Of a DNA stretch of 64,000 bases, positions 42,627 through 50,768 are shown piece after piece. Source of the DNA: an uncultured Lachnospiraceae bacterium. Its GTDB lineage: Bacteria; Bacillota; Clostridia; Lachnospirales; Lachnospiraceae. The translations under genes and the position numbers were made by a program. Every line of letters begins with the position of its first letter. The stretch's first letter is position 1. Location: the NCBI GenBank assembly GCA_945919795.1, contig CAMEJJ010000003.1:62001-126000 (forward strand), given 5' to 3'. The notes beneath the pieces were generated by a model that searched no databases, was not told the origin of the DNA, and was given only the letters and a program-made list of their open reading frames with translations.

Positions 42627-43490
42627 CTACTTTCTCTTCTCTACGGGAATCTGTATTTCCGTAAGCCATTCATTTTCTGTATCTTTATTCCATATCCCAT
42701 CAATATAAGATTCTCTGATATTTCCGCAAATCTCAAATCCGTTTTCTTCAATATACTGAAGTAACATTGTATAAGATTTATGCAAGGTGTTATATGAGCC
42801 TTTATGAAAAATACATGCTGCCATAGGTACTTTGGGAAATACCTTAAATACAATATCCCCGGAATCTTGTTTTTTCTCTGTGACTGCCTCACAAATTTCT
42901 ACCAATATATCCTCATCTTTATATCCCGGCTCCAGATAGTGCGTAAAGCAGTACTCCGGCAGAGCGCACTGACAGTCCAGCTTTTCCATCTGTACTCCCA
43001 TCTGCGGCATAAGCTCAAACAGCGCATCGTATGACTTAATTCTTTGCTCCATAGTACAGACAATGACTTCTGGTATCTCTTTAATAAGAACCGGAGCAAT
43101 TAGATGCTCACTACCTTTTGCAAGATAGCATTCCACCTGTGCAAGCCTCGCGGTCAGCACGGCCATCTCTTCTAAGATTTCCTGCTTTTTGGAAAGAAGC
43201 AGAGATCTTTCCTCTGCTCCATTCATCATTTTTCGAATATCATCTATGGAAAATCCCATATTTTTCAACGCTAAAATTCTCTGCAGCTGTGCCATCTGAC
43301 CTGCTTTATAATAGCGGTAACCGTTTTCTTCATCCACATATACCGGAATTAACAGTTTCTGTTCATCGTAATAGCGAAGCGTCTTAATCGTGACGCGGTT
43401 CATACTGGCAAACATACCGATCTTATACAAATTTTCTTTTTCTTTTTTCTCAAAAGCAGGATGATACTGTTTCATTTTCATCTCTATCAT
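42627..43490 (-). CDS. MerR-family regulator with GyrI-like ligand domain
   Basis: 287 residues from ATG 43490 (GGAGG, 5 nt). N-terminal MerR helix-turn-helix (YKIGMFASMNRVTIKTLRYY, YRYYKAGQMAQLQRI), a coiled-coil dimerisation helix, then a GyrI-like effector-binding domain (IPEVIVCTMEQRI, HYLEPGYKDEDI, FKVFPKVPMAACIFHKGSY). The BmrR group senses lipophilic cations and activates an efflux pump. A 19-bp-spacer promoter lies directly upstream. Confidence 0.9.
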   Translation of the reverse strand: MIEMKMKQYHPAFEKKEKENLYKIGMFASMNRVTIKTLRYYDEQKLLIPVYVDEENGYRYYKAGQMAQLQRILALKNMGFSIDDIRKMMNGAEERSLLLSKKQEILEEMAVLTARLAQVECYLAKGSEHLIAPVLIKEIPEVIVCTMEQRIKSYDALFELMPQMGVQMEKLDCQCALPEYCFTHYLEPGYKDEDILVEICEAVTEKKQDSGDIVFKVFPKVPMAACIFHKGSYNTLHKSYTMLLQYIEENGFEICGNIRESYIDGIWNKDTENEWLTEIQIPVEKRK

Positions 43491-43539
43491 ATTTTCCTCC
43501 ATTCCGGACTATTCCATAGCCTCCTTTTGTCATACGGCT

Positions 43540-43570
43540 ATGCTATAACCTCCCCTAAGGAACGAGTCAA
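43540..43570 (-). promoter_or_regulatory. MerR-type promoter with 19-bp spacer
   Basis: TTGACT (43570-43565) and TAGCAT (43545-43540) are 19 bp apart, the wide spacing that MerR proteins correct by twisting DNA. The spacer holds CCTTAGGGGAGG, a dyad like BmrR-type operators. Confidence 0.65.
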
Positions 43571-44034
43571 GAAGAATGTAAAAAAGATTTTCGGTCGGCA
43601 CGATTGTCTGTGTGCAAAAGGTGAATTGTCAATTCCTCTGCAGATGCCACAAATGCCAAAATGCATAATCCCCAACTATAAATGTCGATAACAGAAACCC
43701 AAAGAATGTAGGGCAATAGAAATACTCCCAAGCCGGTTAGCTTGTTTAACCATGTATGTAATGGTGCAAAGCAATGAAACCTAACTGCCGCTGTAATATA
43801 CGCTGTAAGCCGTACAAGGACAATTCCCAATACGACATACCAGATTTTCCCCGGGAGAATCTGATATAAAACGAGAAAAAGACGTACCAGCATCACACTG
43901 TAAAACAGCATGTCTGCGATACTGTCCAGTTTTGCACCAAACTCACTTGCTCTCCCAGTTTTTCTGGCAAGCCAACCATCTAATATATCTGTTAAACCGG
44001 CAAATGTATATTTATTCTGTCGGCGGCAGAAGTC
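43567..44034 (-). pseudogene. N-terminally truncated CDP-alcohol phosphatidyltransferase
   Basis: The frame is open from a stop at about 44035 and carries the complete active-site motif: D-I-L-D-G-x2-A-R-x8-G-x3-D-x3-D (LTDILDGWLARK, then SEFGAKLDSIAD). Two further helices follow to stop 43567. The first helix and start codon are missing, so it would not be made from this locus as it stands. The family makes phospholipids such as PgsA products. Confidence 0.75.
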
Positions 44035-44157
44035 CTATGGCATCAAAATATTGCAGAGTGCATATACTCACTATTTCCTATTCATTATACCCTCTAAACA
44101 TCCTTTTCACCACAAAAACACTCGGCATTTGAATTTTTGATAATATATATAATATCG

Positions 44158-44186
44158 TCGAACAAATGTTCGATATATATTATAAT
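44158..44186 (+). promoter_or_regulatory. Promoter with a LexA (SOS) box
   Basis: CGAACAAATGTTCG (44159-44172) matches the Gram-positive SOS box, CGAAC-N4-GTTCG, perfectly. TCGAAC (44158-44163) and TATAAT (44181-44186) with a 17-bp spacer form a promoter that the box overlaps. A transcript would begin about 75 nt before the toxin ATG. Confidence 0.75.
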
Positions 44187-44269
44187 ATTATTGTATAATT
44201 GAAAAAAGTTCGGGTGTGATATTCCGATTGTTAGATGCCCTCTAGTCCTACAAAGGAGGGTGATGCCCT

Positions 44270-44356
44270 ATGAACACAATAGAAGTGCTTACTTTGTTGC
44301 TAGTAATATTTGCGGCTCTGTCATACATAGACAATCATAACAACAAAAAGAAATAA
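44270..44356 (+). CDS. Holin-like type I toxin peptide
   Basis: 28 residues: MNTIEVLTLLLVIFAALSY followed by IDNHNNKKK. One membrane helix and a basic tail are typical of the small putative holin-like toxins (TxpA/BsrG class). AAAGGAGGG lies 9 nt before ATG, and CCCTC 20 nt earlier could pair with it. The stop lies in the left arm of a terminator that an antisense RNA would share. Confidence 0.75.
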   Translation: MNTIEVLTLLLVIFAALSYIDNHNNKKK

Positions 44357-44443
44357 GTACCCGACCACTGCTCAAAGTTTTGGGTACTTATTTCTTAAGA
44401 TTCAAATACTGAGGGCAAATCGGAAATATATCCGATTACCTTT
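44345..44443 (-). ncRNA. Predicted antisense antitoxin RNA
   Basis: A minus-strand promoter, TTGATT (44479-44474) and TATAAT (44455-44450), 18-bp spacer with TG extension, would start an RNA at about 44443. It runs into the hairpin at 44393-44351 and the following T-rich tract, overlapping the 3' end of the toxin mRNA. This is the arrangement of TxpA/RatA-type and BsrG/SR4-type modules. Ends are estimates. Confidence 0.6.
44351..44393. terminator. Bidirectional terminator shared by toxin and antisense RNA
   Basis: AAATAAGTACCC (44351-44362) pairs exactly with GGGTACTTATTT (44382-44393). T-runs are present on both sides. Confidence 0.75.
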
Positions 44444-44459
44444 GAGTAGATTATACACT

Positions 44460-44490
44460 AAGAGTGGCTGAGAAATCAACCACTCTTTTT
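44460..44490 (+). terminator. Plus-strand intrinsic terminator
   Basis: AAGAGTGG (44460-44467) and CCACTCTT (44480-44487), followed by TTT. It overlaps the antisense promoter region. Confidence 0.6.
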
Positions 44491-44500
44491 ATTCGGATTT

Positions 44501-45176
44501 TATACAGATTGAAGTCTTCCGAGAAATCAAATTTATCTCTTTTTGTATGTGATTACAATTCCAATTACAGAAACCAAAAAAGCAATCGGTGCAAGTCTTA
44601 CAAAAATAAATTCAAACCCGTGCAAGATTGTTCCCGCAACTGCCAATTCAGGAACATTGTAATTCCAATCTAAATAGGAACTGTTCATAAATGCAAGAGC
44701 AATAAAAAGCATAACAATTAGTATGCACAATGAGATAAGTATCCAACGAACGGTTTTCACTTTTGCCATGCTTCTCTTTGCAAGCTGCAGATTAATCACC
44801 TCTAGCTTTTCGGAAATTGTCTTTATATCGTCCGAATTGTTTTCCTGTACGTTTTCCCCAAACAATACACTTACAGAAGTATCCAACTCATCAGCCAATA
44901 AAATAAGCATATTGGAATCCGGAACCGATAAACCATTCTCCCATTTAGATACAGTCTGCCTTACCACATTAAGTTTAATTGCAAGTTCTTCCTGTGAAAG
45001 CCCTTTTGATTTTCGAAGATTTTTTATGTTTTCGTTCAACATAGTCTGTGCCTCCTTGTTTTTTGATGCCTCAATTTAATATCAAAAGAGCCATTGCCAC
45101 AAGCAACGCGTATTAACATTGGCTTTTTTTGAGCATTTAGACTAAAAATAGGTTTGCGTTCTTCCCTACAAACCGG
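44501..45176. repeat. Direct repeat copy 1 carrying an XRE gene
   Basis: Copy 2 is at 48552-49226, 4,051 bp away. The coding part is identical; differences gather in the non-coding 5' end (about 45073-45176). Confidence 0.9.
44533..45042 (-). CDS. XRE regulator with C-terminal membrane helices, copy 1
   Basis: 169 residues: a Cro/C1 helix-turn-helix (IKNLRKSKGLSQEELAIKLN, VVRQTVSKWENGLSVPDSNM), a charged linker, and two membrane helices (about 95-115 and 138-163). Ribosome site AAGGAGG. This architecture is common in Clostridia as a membrane-tethered regulator. An identical protein is encoded at 48584-49093. Confidence 0.88.
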   Translation of the reverse strand: MLNENIKNLRKSKGLSQEELAIKLNVVRQTVSKWENGLSVPDSNMLILLADELDTSVSVLFGENVQENNSDDIKTISEKLEVINLQLAKRSMAKVKTVRWILISLCILIVMLFIALAFMNSSYLDWNYNVPELAVAGTILHGFEFIFVRLAPIAFLVSVIGIVITYKKR

Positions 45177-45215
45177 AAGTTTTCACGCTCTTTTCAACAA
45201 CAAAACTTCAATTAT

Positions 45216-45617
45216 CTAACCTTCTTCCAAATACAAATCTATATCTATATGTGTCCTTGTTTCATAGCAAAAATCTATGATAGCCATTGATGGAGCCAAT
45301 GCTGGTGTAGATTCCTCAATGCATAATGTTGGAACAATTTCCAAATGGAATTCAATTTCATACTTCTCACGAATCTGCTTAAGTTCCTCTTTCTTATCTA
45401 ACAATTTGCTTATTGTCTTTTCCATTTGAACTTCTGTATCAATGTTATAATCTTTACAATAACCAATTGCCCAATTTGCAAAATCATATTTACTGCCATT
45501 TACTCTTGCATCACCAATATCCCATTTCTTCTCAGGTGTAAGATTTAGAATATTGCTAATATCATCAGTATTAAATTTTCCTACTATTCTAAAGTATGTA
45601 TAACATCTATTTTTCAT
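45216..45617 (-). CDS. DUF4279 protein
   Basis: 133 residues from ATG 45617 (AGGTGA, 6 nt). DUF4279 landmarks: YTYFRIVGKFNTDDISNILN, LTPEKKWDIGD, YDFANWAIGYC. Likely an immunity-type cassette; role unproven. Confidence 0.7.
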   Translation of the reverse strand: MKNRCYTYFRIVGKFNTDDISNILNLTPEKKWDIGDARVNGSKYDFANWAIGYCKDYNIDTEVQMEKTISKLLDKKEELKQIREKYEIEFHLEIVPTLCIEESTPALAPSMAIIDFCYETRTHIDIDLYLEEG

Positions 45618-45656
45618 CTTCACTCACCTTGATTACATAGGAAACTGGATGCATAG

Positions 45657-45715
45657 CGCGACAGCGCGACATGAGCAGGTGGCGCAGCGAAATGCGAATG
45701 GCACCGCATCAACAA
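45657..45715. other. GC-rich segment unlike its surroundings
   Basis: Contains GCGCGACAGCGCGAC and GGCGCAGCG within otherwise AT-rich DNA, upstream of the DUF4279 gene. Similar GC-rich words end the DUF2750 gene at 35947-35966. No coding potential was seen. Confidence 0.4.
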
Positions 45716-45750
45716 ATCCCGATTTTTCACTCTAATAATTGAATATATTT

Positions 45751-45900
45751 TTAACACTCAATTTTTCTCTGCTTTACACAAATGATGACTGCCATAATAA
45801 TCATGGTGATCATACTGATAATACCAATATATGCCGGACCAAATGCCACTATCATATATATCACAAATTGTTTTCTACTTATTTTTGTTTTTTCCATCAT
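45751..45900 (-). pseudogene. N-terminal scrap of a membrane protein (CPBP-like)
   Basis: ATG 45900 gives MMEKTKISRKQFVIYMIVAF, then a second hydrophobic stretch and a stop at 45751 after 49 codons. The start resembles CPBP-family intramembrane proteases, whose catalytic region is absent. Confidence 0.45.
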
Positions 45901-45903
45901 GAT

Positions 45904-45962
45904 TTAACCATTATATCATAATGGAAATAGACTGTGTAAACTGCCCAAAGAATAAATTCCTG
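45904..45962. repeat. Promoter-like repeat, copy 1
   Basis: AACCATTATATCATAATG, ATAGACTGTGTAAACTG and CCAAAGAATAAATTC recur at 50769-50825 with few changes. On the minus strand it contains GATATAATGG directly upstream of the membrane scrap. Confidence 0.65.
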
Positions 45963-46009
45963 ATAATAAAACATTGATAAATTGGTTAAAATATAAATTG
46001 TCCCATATA

Positions 46010-46096
46010 AAATTGACGATTCTGATAAAAAACGCAAGAATGAAATTGACGATTTTGCAGAAAATGCTTAAAATAAAATTAACGATTTTGCAGAGA
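46010..46096. repeat. Tandem AAAATTGACGATTTTGCAG-type units
   Basis: AAATTGACGATT or AAATTAACGATT occurs three times (46010, 46043, 46076) about 33 bp apart, directly upstream of the AAA gene. The spacing is three helical turns, so a multi-site operator is possible. Confidence 0.6.
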
Positions 46097-46107
46097 GGTG
46101 ATTTATT

Positions 46108-47436
46108 CTGTTTAAGAGAAAAATATATAATCAATTACTACAATGGAAAGAGGAATCAAACGGAAAAACAGCTTTACTTGTAGAAGGGGCAAGGCGTGTC
46201 GGTAAATCCACAATAGTTGAAGAATTTGTACGAAACGAATACGAGAGTTACATCATTGTTGATTTCTATAGAGCTTCATCTGCCACAAAAAAACTATTTG
46301 ATGATTTGTCTGATATAAATTATATATTTCTTCAGTTGCAGCTTACTTATCAAACAAGTTTAAAAAAAAGAAAATCTTGTATTGTATTTGATGAGGTTCA
46401 GTTATGCCCTAAAGCCAGACAGGCGATTAAAGCATTGGTTAATGATGGAAGATATGATTATATCGAGACAGGTTCATTAATTTCTATACACAAAAATGTC
46501 AAAGATATTTTAATTCCCAGCGAAGAAAGAAAACTTCATATGTATCCCATGGACTATGAGGAGTTTAGATGGGCACTCGGAGATGAAGTGACAGTTAATA
46601 TGCTAAGACAATTTTATGATGAGAAAAAGCCACTGGGGCAGGCAGCAAATCGCAAACTGTTGAGAGATTTTAGATTATACATGCTTGTTGGAGGCATGCC
46701 ACAGGCAGTGGAAACATATATCTCAACCAATGATTTTAGCAAGGTTGATAGCATAAAAAGAGAGATCCTTACTTTGTATGAGGATGATTTTAGAAAAATA
46801 GATCCCACAGGTAAGCTTTCGTCTTTATTTGATGCAATTCCCGCTCAGCTTATGGGGAATGCATCACGATATCAGGTTTCAAGTGTTTTAACAGGAAGTA
46901 GATCAGGAGATATTTTGGAGCAGATTACAGAACTTAAGGATTCCGGGACCGTACTTGTAGCATATCATACGAATGATCCTGGTCCGGGAATGGCTCAAAC
47001 TAAAGATTTGGAAAGATTTAAACTCTTTACTACGGATATAGGTCTATTTGTAACACTTGCATTTAAGGATAAAAGTTTTACTGAAAACGATATTTATACC
47101 CGATTACTTAGTGATAAGTTGCAGGCTAATTTGGGATATGTTTATGAAAATGTAATTGCCCAAACACTGGCAACTAATGGACACAATTTGTATTACCATA
47201 CTTTCTTGAATGAAAAATCAAGACATAATTACGAAATTGACTTTTTAATTGCTGAAAAAAATAAGATATGTCCAATAGAAGTTAAAAGTTCCGGTTATAA
47301 GACACATCCATCTATAGATGCATTTACTGAAAAATTTTCATCAAGAATTATTCGAAAGATTATGATTTATACAAAAGACTATATGCGAGATGGAGATCTT
47401 GAATACTTACCGGTTCATATGGCGCAATTTTTGTAA
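46108..47436 (+). CDS. AAA ATPase with DUF4143 domain, apparent CTG start
   Basis: 442 residues if started at CTG 46108, which follows AGAGGTG by 8 nt; no ATG, GTG or TTG gives a full N-terminus. Walker A is EGARRVGKSTIV, Walker B CIVFDEVQLCPKARQAI. The C-terminal DUF4143 part contains NYEIDFLIAEKNKICPIEVK, a nuclease-like E-x-K core. A later ATG at 46306 would remove Walker A. Role unknown; the family is widespread in gut anaerobes and archaea. Confidence 0.8.
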   Translation: MFKRKIYNQLLQWKEESNGKTALLVEGARRVGKSTIVEEFVRNEYESYIIVDFYRASSATKKLFDDLSDINYIFLQLQLTYQTSLKKRKSCIVFDEVQLCPKARQAIKALVNDGRYDYIETGSLISIHKNVKDILIPSEERKLHMYPMDYEEFRWALGDEVTVNMLRQFYDEKKPLGQAANRKLLRDFRLYMLVGGMPQAVETYISTNDFSKVDSIKREILTLYEDDFRKIDPTGKLSSLFDAIPAQLMGNASRYQVSSVLTGSRSGDILEQITELKDSGTVLVAYHTNDPGPGMAQTKDLERFKLFTTDIGLFVTLAFKDKSFTENDIYTRLLSDKLQANLGYVYENVIAQTLATNGHNLYYHTFLNEKSRHNYEIDFLIAEKNKICPIEVKSSGYKTHPSIDAFTEKFSSRIIRKIMIYTKDYMRDGDLEYLPVHMAQFL

Positions 47437-47444
47437 TGAAATAA

Positions 47445-47490
47445 TTCCACTTAATCTTAGTTTTAAAACCAGATTAAGTGGAACTTTTCA
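47445..47490 (+). terminator. Terminator of the AAA gene
   Basis: TTCCACTTAATCT (47445-47457) is an exact complement of AGATTAAGTGGAA (47471-47483), followed by CTTTT. Confidence 0.8.
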
Positions 47491-47542
47491 ATATAGGTCT
47501 TCTCGCAAATCTTTCCTATAACAGCACTTACAATTGGCGTTT

Positions 47543-48091
47543 TTATTTCTTCTCCCACTTCTTAATCTGTTCTTCCGCCTCTTTGCACCACTCAAGATAA
47601 GCCTCATATGTTTTAATACCAAACTGAACCGTTAAATAATAATACTTATGCGTATCATTCTCCAAGTGCTGCATCAGATTTTCTGCAAACATATTTAACA
47701 CGACCAATTCATTCATGCACTTTTTCTCAAAGCGTTCAATGTGCTCCTTTGCTCCCTCAAAGCCATTCTCATTTCCAAAGAAAAGTTTTAAAAGTGTCTC
47801 ATATCGAAGTTCATCTTTTTCCGCAGGTTTTCTCAACCACTCTTTTAATGTCTCTTTTCCATACTCTGTAATAGAATAAGAAATCTTCTCCCGCCCATTG
47901 CAACTGGTGTTCTCCTTGGTCACTTTGCCTTCCGTTTCAAGCTGGTTTAACGTCGGATATATGCTTCCGTAGCTACCGCCCCAGAAAAAACGGAGTGTCG
48001 TATCAAGCCTTTTTTTCATTTCATATCCGGTCATAGGCTCATGACTTAACAAACCCAATAAAACATAATCCATCTTCTTTGTATTTGCCAT
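47543..48091 (-). CDS. PadR-family regulator
   Basis: 182 residues from ATG 48091 (AAGGAGA). Winged helix YVLLGLLSHEPMTGYEMKKR, then GSIYPTLNQLETEGKVTKE, and a C-terminal helical dimerisation domain ending in AYLEWCKEAEEQI. PadR proteins repress nearby membrane or redox genes. It is cotranscribed behind a ruined 4Fe-4S gene; two matching palindromes lie upstream of that. Confidence 0.92.
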   Translation of the reverse strand: MANTKKMDYVLLGLLSHEPMTGYEMKKRLDTTLRFFWGGSYGSIYPTLNQLETEGKVTKENTSCNGREKISYSITEYGKETLKEWLRKPAEKDELRYETLLKLFFGNENGFEGAKEHIERFEKKCMNELVVLNMFAENLMQHLENDTHKYYYLTVQFGIKTYEAYLEWCKEAEEQIKKWEKK

Positions 48092-48095
48092 TCTT

Positions 48096-48465
48096 CTATC
48101 TTCTCCTTTTAAATCCATAAGATAACGCCTTTTTCGGGCAATTATCCACACATGCACCGCATTGAATACATTCCGCACCAAAATCACGATAATCCTTAAC
48201 GAATTCTGCCACGTTTAATCCCATCGGACATTTCTGATTACATTTTTTACAGGAAATACATTTCTCTTTCTCGGACGCAATATGTATTCCTGGTAAATGT
48301 AGCAAATGTCTGATTTTGGTTCCTATGACCATAAATGGTGCCATCCAGCAAAAATAGTGGCAATGCTCCTTGAATAATCAGATAAGGGGACATATACCAT
48401 ATCGTAATCGGAAACAAAAGCATGGAAATAATCAATAGTAATTTTCTAATATTCTGTCTTTTCAT
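48096..48465 (-). pseudogene. 4Fe-4S membrane protein with internal deletion
   Basis: ATG 48465 gives the proper N-terminus (MKRQNIRKLLLIISMLLFPI, first membrane helix), which continues to IIQGAL. Then the frame changes and joins directly to the C-terminal part: WMAPFMVIGTKIRHLLHL and two ferredoxin motifs, CISCKKCNQKCPMG and CIQCGACVDNCPK. The middle of the protein (the further helices and Cys motifs of NapH-type proteins) is missing. Confidence 0.75.
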
Positions 48466-48476
48466 TAGTACCCTCC

Positions 48477-48530
48477 ATGTATCAAAATGATATATTATTT
48501 GTATATTAAATATGTATCATTCTGATATAT
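48477..48530 (-). promoter_or_regulatory. Two likely PadR sites
   Basis: ATGTATCA-N3-TGATATAT occurs at 48477-48495 and again at 48512-48530, 35 bp apart, upstream of the 4Fe-4S/PadR unit. Each is close to palindromic. Confidence 0.55.
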
Positions 48531-48551
48531 TCGTCAAGACAGAATTAATTA

Positions 48552-49226
48552 TATACAGATTGAAGTCTTCCGAGAAATCAAATTTATCTCTTTTTGTATG
48601 TGATTACAATTCCAATTACAGAAACCAAAAAAGCAATCGGTGCAAGTCTTACAAAAATAAATTCAAACCCGTGCAAGATTGTTCCCGCAACTGCCAATTC
48701 AGGAACATTGTAATTCCAATCTAAATAGGAACTGTTCATAAATGCAAGAGCAATAAAAAGCATAACAATTAGTATGCACAATGAGATAAGTATCCAACGA
48801 ACGGTTTTCACTTTTGCCATGCTTCTCTTTGCAAGCTGCAGATTAATCACCTCTAGCTTTTCGGAAATTGTCTTTATATCGTCCGAATTGTTTTCCTGTA
48901 CGTTTTCCCCAAACAATACACTTACAGAAGTATCCAACTCATCAGCCAATAAAATAAGCATATTGGAATCCGGAACCGATAAACCATTCTCCCATTTAGA
49001 TACAGTCTGCCTTACCACATTAAGTTTAATTGCAAGTTCTTCCTGTGAAAGCCCTTTTGATTTTCGAAGATTTTTTATGTTTTCGTTCAACATAGTCTGT
49101 GCCTCCTTGTTTTTTGATGCCTCCATTTAATATCAAAAGAGCCATTGCCACAAGCAACGCATATTAACATTAGCTTTTTTCGAGCATTTACACTAAAAAT
49201 AAGTTTGCGTTCTTCCCTACAAACTG
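48552..49226. repeat. Direct repeat copy 2 carrying an XRE gene
   Basis: Near-identical to 44501-45176. Copy 2 differs at a few bases in the region upstream of the gene (for example TCCATTT against TCAATTT). Confidence 0.9.
48584..49093 (-). CDS. XRE regulator with membrane helices, copy 2
   Basis: 169 residues, identical to the protein of 44533-45042. Start ATG 49093 with AAGGAGG. A recent duplication or gene conversion is the likely cause. Confidence 0.88.
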   Translation of the reverse strand: MLNENIKNLRKSKGLSQEELAIKLNVVRQTVSKWENGLSVPDSNMLILLADELDTSVSVLFGENVQENNSDDIKTISEKLEVINLQLAKRSMAKVKTVRWILISLCILIVMLFIALAFMNSSYLDWNYNVPELAVAGTILHGFEFIFVRLAPIAFLVSVIGIVITYKKR

Positions 49227-49259
49227 AAAGATAGCGAGCTCTTTATACCATTTTGTACT

Positions 49260-49805
49260 TTAAGACAAATCAGAATCGAGGATGCCATAAACATAATAAT
49301 CACACCATGTATTAACCATTTTCCCCTGTCTGATAAGTCCTTCTCTTGTGAAACCACTCTTTTCTAATATTCTTTGTGACGCCACATTACGAACATCAAC
49401 TTCTGCCCATAATCGCTTAAGTTCAGTCTTTTCAAAGCAAAAACTAACCATAGCCGATAAAGCTTCTGTTCCGTAACCTTTTCCGTGATATTTTTTTGAA
49501 AGACGTATTGCAACAGATGCCATTCGATCATTCTCTATAAGGTATATCCATAAATCACCTATTACTTTATATAAATCTTTAACTGATATTCCCAAATGAA
49601 AGCTTTTTGTAGGCTTGTTTTCCTTTTCAAAAAGCAACTCCGGATTTTTTTCAGTCTTACCGGGGCCTTTGCCCCAGTAAGTATAAATTGATTTATCCGG
49701 CATCCATTCTTTTAAATCTGTGACATCTTCTACTGTCATAGGTCTAATCACTAATCTATCAGTTTCAATAGTTGGTTTATTATAAATATAGTCTGCAAGT
49801 GCCAT
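49260..49805 (-). CDS. GNAT acetyltransferase (RimJ/RimL type)
   Basis: 181 residues. DRLVIRPMTVEDVTDLKEW at the start, acetyl-CoA loop KKYHGKGYGTEALSAMVSF, then WAEVDVRNVASQRILEKSGF. Substrate unknown. TAGGAGA before ATG. Confidence 0.9.
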   Translation of the reverse strand: MALADYIYNKPTIETDRLVIRPMTVEDVTDLKEWMPDKSIYTYWGKGPGKTEKNPELLFEKENKPTKSFHLGISVKDLYKVIGDLWIYLIENDRMASVAIRLSKKYHGKGYGTEALSAMVSFCFEKTELKRLWAEVDVRNVASQRILEKSGFTREGLIRQGKMVNTWCDYYVYGILDSDLS

Positions 49806-49897
49806 GACGATTTTCTCCTAATATTTTCTCATCGAGCGCCCGATATCTTCATTTTACAAAGTTTAATTTATACTTCAAGCCATTTTTATAAAAAAAA

Positions 49898-49927
49898 GAA
49901 CTCTATACCATTTCTGGTATAAAGTTC
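49898..49927 (-). terminator. Strong intrinsic terminator
   Basis: GAACTCTATACCA (49898-49910) pairs with TGGTATAAAGTTC (49915-49927) and is followed by a run of eight T on the minus strand. It ends the 49963-50475 gene. Confidence 0.85.
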
Positions 49928-49962
49928 AGCTTTTGTTTCAAGAAGCATCTCTACTGCATCGA

Positions 49963-50475
49963 TTAAGAATATAATTTCATTCTAAATTCGAGAGACTCAT
50001 ATTTCCTGTCATTTGGAGAATCGAAAATCCCTTCCTGCTGAAATTCAAATCCTATACTTCTAATCAGCTTTTCCGAATCAACATTCTCCTTGAAACAACA
50101 AGCCCACACATACGCAATATTGTTCCTTGCCAATTCCTTTAGGACAGCATTTATCGCCTCTTTCATATAACCCTGTCCCCTATACTTTGAAATCAATGCA
50201 AACCCCATCTCTCTCGTGTCTTCCCTACATTCCTCAGAATCCGGATTAATTACTATATATCCTATTAGTGATTCTGTTTCTTTAAGAACAATCGCAAGGT
50301 ATCTTTTTGCGTTCACCCATTTGTTGATTCTCTCCTCTGTGTCTTCAAATCGGGTGAAAGGCGGATACATTCCAACCATACGCATGGCTTCTTCATCGCA
50401 AAACAGTCCATGTGCCTCTTTTACATCACTTTTAGCAAAATATCTTAATAATAACCGTTTTGTTTCAATAATCAT
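49963..50475 (-). CDS. GNAT acetyltransferase
   Basis: 170 residues. RLLLRYFAKSDVKEAHGLF at the start, then REMGFALISKYRGQGYMKEA (acetyl-CoA loop) and VDSEKLIRSIGFEFQQEGIF. GAGGGTG before ATG. Acceptor unknown. Confidence 0.9.
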   Translation of the reverse strand: MIIETKRLLLRYFAKSDVKEAHGLFCDEEAMRMVGMYPPFTRFEDTEERINKWVNAKRYLAIVLKETESLIGYIVINPDSEECREDTREMGFALISKYRGQGYMKEAINAVLKELARNNIAYVWACCFKENVDSEKLIRSIGFEFQQEGIFDSPNDRKYESLEFRMKLYS

Positions 50476-50515
50476 AATATCACCCTCGCAACTTCTTAGT
50501 TGAAGAATTCTCCAA

Positions 50516-50758
50516 TTAGTATTTATATCTCATATCCGTATATCGATGTTCCTTATCAACAAAGCCTACTTTCTTATATATTGGATATCCTTCTTTTGTT
50601 GCGCTTAAATCCACTCTACCCAAACCTCGTTTTTCCCCATATTCAATTAAATTTTTAATGAGCTGAGTGCATAGCCCCTTCCCTCTATACTCCGGTTCGG
50701 TATATACATTCGCTCTGCTATTTGTTCTGGTGTCATGCCACTCTCCAAGAAACGTGCT
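50516..50758 (-). pseudogene. C-terminal half of a third GNAT acetyltransferase
   Basis: The frame FLGEWHDTRTNSRANVYTEP, YRGKGLCTQLIKNLIEYG, then GYPIYKKVGFVDKEH reaches stop 50516. The acetyl-CoA loop is intact but the N-terminal half is missing; the promoter-like repeat at 50769-50825 stands where the start should be. Confidence 0.7.
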
Positions 50759-50768
50759 CCGTCACAAT

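Noticed and set aside
46010-46096. CRISPR-like repeats at 33-bp period
   Set aside because: Only three degenerate 12-bp units with similar in-between sequence; they lie in a promoter region.
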